45,673 nt of DNA from Plantago elongata (lineage: Eukaryota > Streptophyta > Magnoliopsida > Lamiales > Plantaginaceae): NCBI GenBank assembly GCA_036897095.1, contig JAYMSP010000615.1, positions 1 to 45,673 on the forward strand, in the 5' to 3' direction. Below, in pieces: positions 37,707 to 45,673 of the stretch. The translations under genes were made by a program, and so were the position numbers. The notes below the pieces were generated by a model. The model was not told the DNA's origin and made no database searches. It saw only the letters and a program-made list of their open reading frames with translations. Positions within the stretch are counted from its first letter, which is position 1. Every line of letters begins with the position of its first letter.

Positions 37707-37923
37707 CTCCCTCCGTCCAATTTAAAATGAAACATATCTCAAATGCACGATTTTAAAAAAAAATATGTAGTATGTGGTTAAAAATGAGTTTGAGATAGAA
37801 AAGCACATGCATACCCAATAATGTGTGGTTAAAAATGAGTTATATTTTGGGTTATTTTCATAAATGAAAAATTGTTCACGTTCAAAATTAAAAGTTGTTT
37901 ATGTTATAACGGAATGGAGGGAG
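37707..37923. mobile_element. Stowaway-like MITE, 217 bp
   Basis: TA duplications at 37705-37706 and 37924-37925 flank termini CTCCCTCCGTCC and GGAATGGAGGGAG. This is the consensus Stowaway (Tc1/mariner) terminus. The interior has a short direct repeat of TGGTTAAAAATGAGTT. Confidence 0.88.
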
Positions 37924-39087
37924 TAATTGGTACTTCTAAAATAATAATTTTAGACGCAATTAACTTAAATTGTATTGATTGTGCAATGCTCTGGCCTGCA
38001 CGAGAAGGGTATGCCGCCATTTGTAATTTATGTCCTATTGCAGGCAGAGGCTCAATCCTTTAGGTCGACATACGTACGTATGAAATATTGAAAGAATTAC
38101 AGGACGACATCAAATGAGAACAACATATTTCATATATTCAGAGTTTAATAATATATTACAATATTTTCGGAGCTACAACATTGTATTAACTCAATCCGAA
38201 TTCTCATTTTCAAATATTTAGTGCCAAACTGACAATTGTTGGAATTTTGTGCTATTTAAAAGTTAAAAGCTCATGTATATTCCAATCGCTTAGGGTCGCA
38301 TGTACTTTTTCGAGCACTTTGTATTTATATTGACAAGAAAAATCATCATTGATATTAGCCAAAGCATATGTATTATCAACATTGATGTCTATTCATATAT
38401 ACAAACGATACACTTTGTTTATAAAATACTATTAGTTATGATTAAGAGAAATTTTTTTTGCGCCATTAACTATTTCGTTTTTTGAAGTTACTCACTTTTA
38501 TTTAGTAAAAAAAAAGAATAATAGGATGCGTAATTTATCAAAGCTTTAAGTAATCACTAAATATTATAAGGGTTAGCTACTAGTACTTTCTTTAATAAAA
38601 AGTATTTAAGCCTTAGGAGATGCCTTTTATTTAGTTGTTCCTACCCTCCGGATTAACCAAGAAGATAGATTCTTAAGTATACATATCTGTTAAGTGTTGT
38701 TTTTCCTATATGGTATGGGCTAACTCTTTTTTCTAATATACATGTAATTCATAACCTTTTTTTTTTATTCGACTCTAAAACCTTTCAACTTTTTCGACAT
38801 TACACAAAAAAATTAACGGCATTAGTCGTTCCGTTAGTTGACTGTTAAACCTTTCAAAAAAATTCACTTTTACACTAAAACTTTTAATTTTTTTTTTATG
38901 TTAGATCAAACTTTTAGTTTTTTTTTATTTACTTTCTTATTCTTCCTTCCCAATCTTGTCCATTCTTAATAATTTTGAAGTGTTGTCAATTCTGACAAAA
39001 ACATTGTAAAAAAAATCTATTCAATGGCTACAGAAGCTCCGATGTAGTCAAGCTAAACACACGAGGCCTGGCGCAAATTACATAGTA

Positions 39088-39347
39088 CTCCTTCCGTACC
39101 GGTACTTTGGATGTCCCGTATTTTGTTTTGGGATGTCTTCGTTGTCCCATTTTCATATTTGGTCATGTTTTACCACAAAATATAATATATAATCAAAAGA
39201 AGACCAATTTGGTTGCATTTAAACATGTGTCCGGGTCCACAATATTTATCTCCACGATTTTACTTTTAATAAATCCATATTAATTAATTAGTTGCACTAA
39301 AATTTTGTGTCCGGGCCTACATGACTTTCAAACTGGAACGGAGTGAG
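39088..39347. mobile_element. Stowaway-like MITE, 260 bp, nested
   Basis: TA at 39086-39087 and 39348-39349 flank CTCCTTCCGTACCGGTAC and, reversed, CTCACTCCGTTCCAGT. It sits inside the long-TIR element, so it inserted later. Confidence 0.85.
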
Positions 39348-39579
39348 TATTGTACAAGGTATTTATGAATTCTCTCTCCAATTCACATAATTCAAACGCC
39401 AATTGCATATACATTTTTTACATAACTTCATGAGTGGCAATGTCTCATTATCCTAAACAATAAATGTGACAACCTCAAAAACTTCACAAGTTGTCTCCTC
39501 CATCTTCCAGCTCCACATATCATCGCATTAGCATATTCTTTGTTGTAAAATTCTAATGCAATAATAGGTCCTTCGAGAT

Positions 39580-40259
39580 CAGGCACAGACACACCTTATA
39601 TCCAGGGACCGCAATCGCTACCCCTCGATTTTGGACATGAAATGCCTATTATACCCCTTCTAAAAATTTAATTAATATTGATATATTTAGCAAGATTGAA
39701 TTATGAAAGAAATTGATACATCTGAGCTAGTGCACCTATGTTCCATAAAGTCTTTCCCTGCAAATTGATCATGAGTTCGATTCTCAGTGTTAAATTTTCC
39801 AACTATTTTATTTATATTGTTTTCTACCATTTACCAACTATTTTATTTATATTATTTTCTACAATTTACTTGACATTTTTCATTGTTTCTTTATGATTTA
39901 ATAACATTTTTTATTATTTCTCTCTTTTTCAATGTTCTTTTAGTTTACATTTCACAATCATATTTTATAAATACTTAACTTTATTTCATTTAACTCTCTT
40001 TGTTTCTTCATTTTTTCTATTCAATGGTAAATTCATTTACTTAATATACTTAAAAAAAAATCAATCTAAATAAAGCTATATTATATCTAATTCCTCCCGT
40101 TTATGAGCACATAATTTAAAAAATTATAGCCTAAACATTGTTCTTTACTATGTGAGTTTTGAAAATGTAATTTTCATTAGTCATTAATAATGAATTTTTT
40201 AAATAAAATTTATAGTAAAAAAATTCGCTACCCCTGACTTATATCTGCGTCCGTCCCTG
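39580..40259. mobile_element. hAT-like non-autonomous element, 680 bp, nested
   Basis: A perfect 8-bp target duplication, TTCGAGAT, flanks it (39572-39579 and 40260-40267). Termini are CAGGCACAGACACA and, reversed, CAGGGACGGACGCA (11 of 14 match). TCGCTACCCCT also recurs as a direct subterminal repeat near both ends. CAGGG ends and an 8-bp duplication define hAT. No transposase frame. Confidence 0.8.
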
Positions 40260-40739
40260 TTCGAGATAGATAATGTTCTCCGTAAAAATTCCATATGAAT
40301 AATAAGATTATGGATCATATGGATAAAGATAAAATTAAGCAATATAAGATTCATGGCCGTTGAAACTTCTTCCATGAAAGTGATTCTTTTTACAACGATT
40401 TTGTTGAAAATTGACAACACTTCAAAATTGTCAAGAATGAACAAGATTGGAAAGGAAAAATAAGAAAGAAAATAAAAAAAAACTAAATGTTTGGTCTAAC
40501 ATAAATTTTTTTGAAAGGTTTTGGTGTAAAAGTGAATTTTTAAAAAAGGTTTTGGTGTAAAAGTGATTTTTTTTGAAAGGTTTAATAGTCAACTAACGGA
40601 ACGACTAACGCCGTCAATTTTTTGGTGTAACATCGAAAAAGTTGAAAGGTTTTGGACTCGAATAAAAAAAATTATGGGGTAACTTCAGAAAACGAAAATT
40701 GTTAATAATGTAAAAAAAAAATTCCCTTTGATTAACTAA

Positions 40740-41510
40740 CATTTTTGATAAAGTGAATATGTTTATATATATATAAAAGTTATTTTCATATCGTCTAACA
40801 AAAGAATTGTGAATTTATTATATCTCAACAAAAATTAAGTAGATCATTAAATTATTACAATATAATTTAATTAAATTATTTTTAAATAATTTATTTAAAG
40901 ACAGACCTTTATGATTAATAAACCTATTTATATTATACACTAAAACATTAATGTTGGTATTTTGTAATGCATAAACCCATTAATGAATATACTAGCTGTT
41001 TTTATTAACAATATGAATCCGTCTTTAAATACATATTAATAATTATGCTTTATTCTCTTCAACTAAAGACTAATTCAGTTCAACTCAACTTGCTTAGTTA
41101 TATTTAGTTCAATTCAATTAATTCAGTTTACTAAATTTTAGTTGAAGAGAATAAAATCATATTCTAACAATTATGAGGATCAATAATGCACAAATTAAAT
41201 TTCAATAACCACGATATACAAATAACTTATTTAGAAACAATATGTCGTCGTCATAGAAATCATCTATACTATTAATCCAAACATTTTTACTGTCAGTAAC
41301 ATATGAATGAAAAATTCAAATATATATATTTATAATATAAATATTTAATTAATAAATTTCATAGTTTTCTTTACAATATATTCCCTCCAAATATATAAAT
41401 TGATGTATTCTACCATAATTCATAAATATAAGCCAAAGTCTTAGAGAAGGGAAGATTTTCTAAAGAATAGAAAAATTAAAGGCTTTTGTATTTTTTTTGT
41501 AATTTTTTAT
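40740..41510. other. AT-rich intergenic DNA
   Basis: Nothing gene-like; AT-rich with short TTAATTAA-type runs. Confidence 0.5.
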
Positions 41511-41519
41511 TTTTAGCGG

Positions 41520-43110
41520 TCTAACCGGTTAAGTTTTTTTAAAAACCGCCGAGGCACTCACGTTTTGTTATGCTTTTAATGGATTTCGTTATGGTTTCAA
41601 TAAAAGTTTTAGTTACAATTTTTAACGTATTTTATTAATGTTTTAAGAGATGATGTGATGATTTTAGTGAGTTAGTATCGCATGTTTCAATCATAATTTT
41701 AACCTATTTGTTAATTTTTAAGAGATGTGTGATGGTATTAAGGAGCTACATGATAGTTTTTAGATGGTTTGATATAATTTGAAGCAGTCAATCTAATATC
41801 ATTGAACCACTATTATATAAGTTTAAAAGTTTCATAAATGTCATTAAAAGTTTAATGAACAATCTTAAATAAGCTACTTAAAACATATGCCATTACAATA
41901 TTAAAATATCAGTCAACTAAAGGTTTTAAAGTTACTATTCTCATAGAATAAATTAAAATAAATCGTTTATTCATTGTTTTTTATGCAAATACAAACTAAG
42001 CTGTTAAAATAGTCTTTTTTTTCGATTGAAACTTGTTGGTGAGCTTCTGCTTCCTGCCTTTGTTGTTTGTACTTGATTCTTCAATACTGCAACGACACTT
42101 TTAAGATACCTATCATTAAACTCGATGTCATCAACACCTGTTTAAAACATTTATTAATTAGATTAAAATCATAACAACTATCATTAAAACTGTCACATTT
42201 CTACTTAAAACAACAAAGAAACACGCCAAACAAGCTAAAATAGTAACAATAATTATTAAAACCATATCAATACTTCTAAAAAATTTAATAATGCCTCTTA
42301 AAATTATAACAAATCAGGAATATGCAAAACAAACTAAAAAAGTAATATTGACGCTTAAAACAATAGAAGTGTCTTGTAAAAGTATAACAATACCTCTTAA
42401 AGCTATAACAAAATTTGCAAAAAATCAAATCATATATGTTCATTAAAAACTAAGAAAATTAATATTAATGCTTAAACCTGCGACAATAGGTCTTAAAAGT
42501 ATAACATATGCACTAAAAATAATAACATGAATAAATATTCCTCTTAAAATCATAACAAAGCAAAAATATGCAACAAAAGTTAAAAACAGTAACATCATTG
42601 TTTAAAACTATAACAATGTTTAATAGAACTATGACAAGCTAAAATATGCAACACACAAACTGAACACAATAATTTTGATGTTTAAAACTATAACAATGCA
42701 TCTTAAAACTATATCAATTCCTTGTAAACCTGTAACAAAGAAGAAAAATTCAACACATGTTAAAAACTATAACAAAACAGTATGGTGCCTAGAAATTTGT
42801 TGTTCAGATCTGTTATATTTCAGATCTGAAAATTCAGATATGATATTTCCAGATCTGGACATAATTTTGGGGATGATTTTAGATTTAACGAAGTAGCTTC
42901 TTAATCATTCTAAATTTATGGATTTGAACATTTTAAAAACTCAAAAGAAGAGAGAGTTCACCCGATTCATGCCGATGTAAACTAGGAAGATGAAATCCGG
43001 TGAAAATGCGGTGGAAACGACAAGAATCCGGTGAATTTCCGGCTAATGGTGAGGGAGAGAACCGAAAAGTACCTATAAACATGTTTTAGTGTGTGCTATT
43101 TATTTTCTGA
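41520..43110. mobile_element. Fold-back-like element with inverted subrepeat arrays
   Basis: The right arm (about 42160-42790) is an irregular array of TTAAAACTATAACAAT-like units; the left arm (about 41570-41900) has complementary units such as GTTATGGTTTCAATAAAAG and TTTTAAGAGATG. Between them (about 42000-42140) lies a minus-strand exon-like piece after a TTTAAACAG acceptor, reading DDIEFNDRYLKSVVAVLKNQ. Three CAGATCT-type motifs and a CCGGTGAA-rich, leader-like patch follow at 42808-43060. The family is not identified. Confidence 0.4.
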
Positions 43111-43389
43111 AATTTGGGTATTATTGGGGTTATTTATAGGCACAACCAGACCGTTTTTCTCTCTAAAAACTGTGAGTTGATTTGTTTGAATGGTTTTTGT
43201 TTTAAAAACTAGACTTTTTGTAGGAAAATCTTGATCTTTCCTATACTTAGTCTATAGGATGGAATATTTAAGTCAAATTCTACGTGGTAATTCTAAAATT
43301 TTAAAAATAAATTATTTCACCTGAATTTTCATTATAATTTTCGGACATACATCAAACCAATTCGAAATCTATATAAAATTTAAGCTTTG

Positions 43390-43543
43390 GTGTGGTGTAC
43401 AAAGGGGTGCTTGTTAAGGAGAGTAAGACAGCTAGATTGGTGTCAAGTGGTTTTCAAGGGAGAACATCAAAGGCCAGTATGACTTCTTGGCTGAACTTAC
43501 CATTATCAATCGCTTCCGGCACAAGCATCTAGTCAAATTACTA
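43390..43543 (+). pseudogene. Lectin receptor-like kinase fragment
   Basis: Plus strand, opening with VVYKGVL, then, after a frame break, KWFSRENIKGQYDFLAELTI and INRFRHKHLVKLLG. This is the beta3-alphaC-beta4/5 part of the kinase N-lobe, close to L-type lectin receptor kinases. No lectin domain, catalytic loop or remaining kinase is present. The fragment ends exactly where a duplicated 27-bp sequence begins. Confidence 0.7.
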
Positions 43544-43629
43544 GGTATGGAGTTTCTTTCAATAAATTCTTGCATTTACATAATGGTAGCATCATTATAA
43601 CTTATAAGCATATCAAATTACCAGCTGAA

Positions 43630-45230
<1,601 letters not shown>

Positions 45231-45235
45231 TAAAT

Positions 45236-45428
45236 TGTATGAAAAGTGAAAGAACTATTTTACCATCTATTCATAGAATTAGAAGGGGTATATATACAAG
45301 TACAAGAAGCTATAATCTAAAGATTAATCTAATCAGGACACTAATCTAACTAGAGTTCTATAATCTAAAGGACTAATATAATCAGGAAACTAATGTATAT
45401 ACAAGTCTATACAATTACATGTCTAACA
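45236..45428 (-). mobile_element. Copia retrotransposon 3' LTR, 193 bp
   Basis: Read on the minus strand it starts TGTTAGACATGTAATTG (45428) and ends CTTTTCATACA (45236), giving TG...CA termini. It is joined directly to the end of a Copia pol frame. It carries an internal direct repeat around CTATAATCTAAAG (45310-45322 and 45359-45371). The element cuts off the GGT pseudogene, so it inserted there. Confidence 0.75.
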
Positions 45429-45673
45429 CACCCCGCAGTCGAAGCTGGAGGAAGTCTGACGCTTAGACTGTCACGAAAATCATCAAAGAGTATGCACGAA
45501 ATTCCTTTCATGAAGATATCTGCTATTTGATAGCGAGAAGGAACATAGCCCACGGTGGTGGAAAACCTCATTGAGGCCAGGTTTGGTATGGCCGAGGAGA
45601 ACCGATGGTCATGATCTCGACTGGGTGGTGAAAATCGAACAAAGAGAGGAAAATAGGAAGCTAATCGAACAAT
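45429..45673 (-). pseudogene. Copia polyprotein C-terminus (RNase H end), partial
   Basis: The minus-strand frame ends VPSRYQIADIFMKGISCILF followed by DDFRDSLSVRLPPASTAGC, the usual end of plant Ty1/copia pol (ADIFTKGL...DSLSV). The element continues beyond the right edge. Upstream in the window the frame is not clearly open, so decay is likely. Confidence 0.7.

Larger units (their letters stand above)
37150..38445. other. Transposon-rich intergenic DNA upstream of ROCK1
   Basis: No gene. It holds the palindrome at 37532-37645 and the Stowaway MITE at 37707-37923, listed separately; the rest is AT-rich. Confidence 0.5.
38446..40728. mobile_element. Long-TIR DNA transposon (Mutator-like?) with nested insertions
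   Basis: Left arm 38446 to about 39030 and right arm about 40385 to 40728 are inverted repeats: TTCGACTCTAAAACC..CAACTTTTTCGACATTACAC on the left matches, reverse-complemented, the right side, through GTCGTTCCGTTAGTTGACTG and TTGAAGTGTTGTCAATT. TGATTAA occurs just outside both ends (38439-38445 and 40729-40735), a likely target duplication. The left arm has an extra ~259 bp (38491-38749) absent from the right. There is no transposase; the interior is filled by other elements. Long TIRs suggest a Mutator-like element, but a 7-bp duplication is shorter than the usual 9. Confidence 0.65.

Overview
This window is nuclear DNA from a eudicot plant; the species cannot be named from sequence alone. 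The reasons are genes split by short GT-AG introns with U/T-rich intronic DNA, protein sequences closest to plant families (bifunctional DHFR-TS, LPA1-type kinase-like protein, ROCK1 transporter), Stowaway-type MITEs with TA duplications, and AT-rich intergenic DNA with remnants of hAT, PIF/Harbinger, Mutator-like and Copia elements. It carries no bacterial operon, CRISPR array or rRNA.

Layout. 1-3,600: a minus-strand mitochondrial hydroxyacyl-thioester dehydratase gene (HTD2) with site II promoter motifs. 3,600-10,300: gene-poor and repeat-rich. 10,500-15,670: plus-strand LPA1 homolog (2-phosphoglycerate-kinase-like P-loop protein), with an upstream ORF in its leader. 16,800-20,840: plus-strand DHFR-TS with cell-cycle (E2F/MCB-like) promoter motifs and one GC-AG intron. 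20,840-25,600: intergenic, MITE-like. 25,650-28,140: plus-strand five-exon gene for an unrecognised 191-residue protein with a C-terminal membrane anchor. 29,510-30,160: minus-strand mitochondrial ribosomal protein uL23m. 30,690-32,710: PIF/Harbinger ORF1 (Myb-like) pseudogene. 33,090-37,000: minus-strand ROCK1 nucleotide-sugar transporter, whose last coding segment is tandemly duplicated. 37,150-43,390: transposon-rich, with a 2.3 kb long-TIR element holding a Stowaway and an hAT element nested inside it, and a fold-back-like repeat array. 43,390-45,673: a receptor-kinase fragment, a gamma-glutamyl transpeptidase pseudogene, and the 3' end of a minus-strand Copia retrotransposon that runs off the window.

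The six intact genes are housekeeping genes: mitochondrial fatty-acid/lipoate synthesis (HTD2), mitochondrial translation (uL23m), folate/thymidylate metabolism (DHFR-TS), phosphate/phytate metabolism (LPA1-like), ER nucleotide-sugar transport (ROCK1), and one unknown membrane-anchored protein. They are not a pathway cluster. I could reconstruct full open coding sequences for all six with reading phase kept across every junction. No convincing new multi-gene system is present. The more interesting signals are local: the upstream ORF, the promoter motifs, the GC-AG intron, the perfect 93-bp duplication in ROCK1, and the nested transposons.
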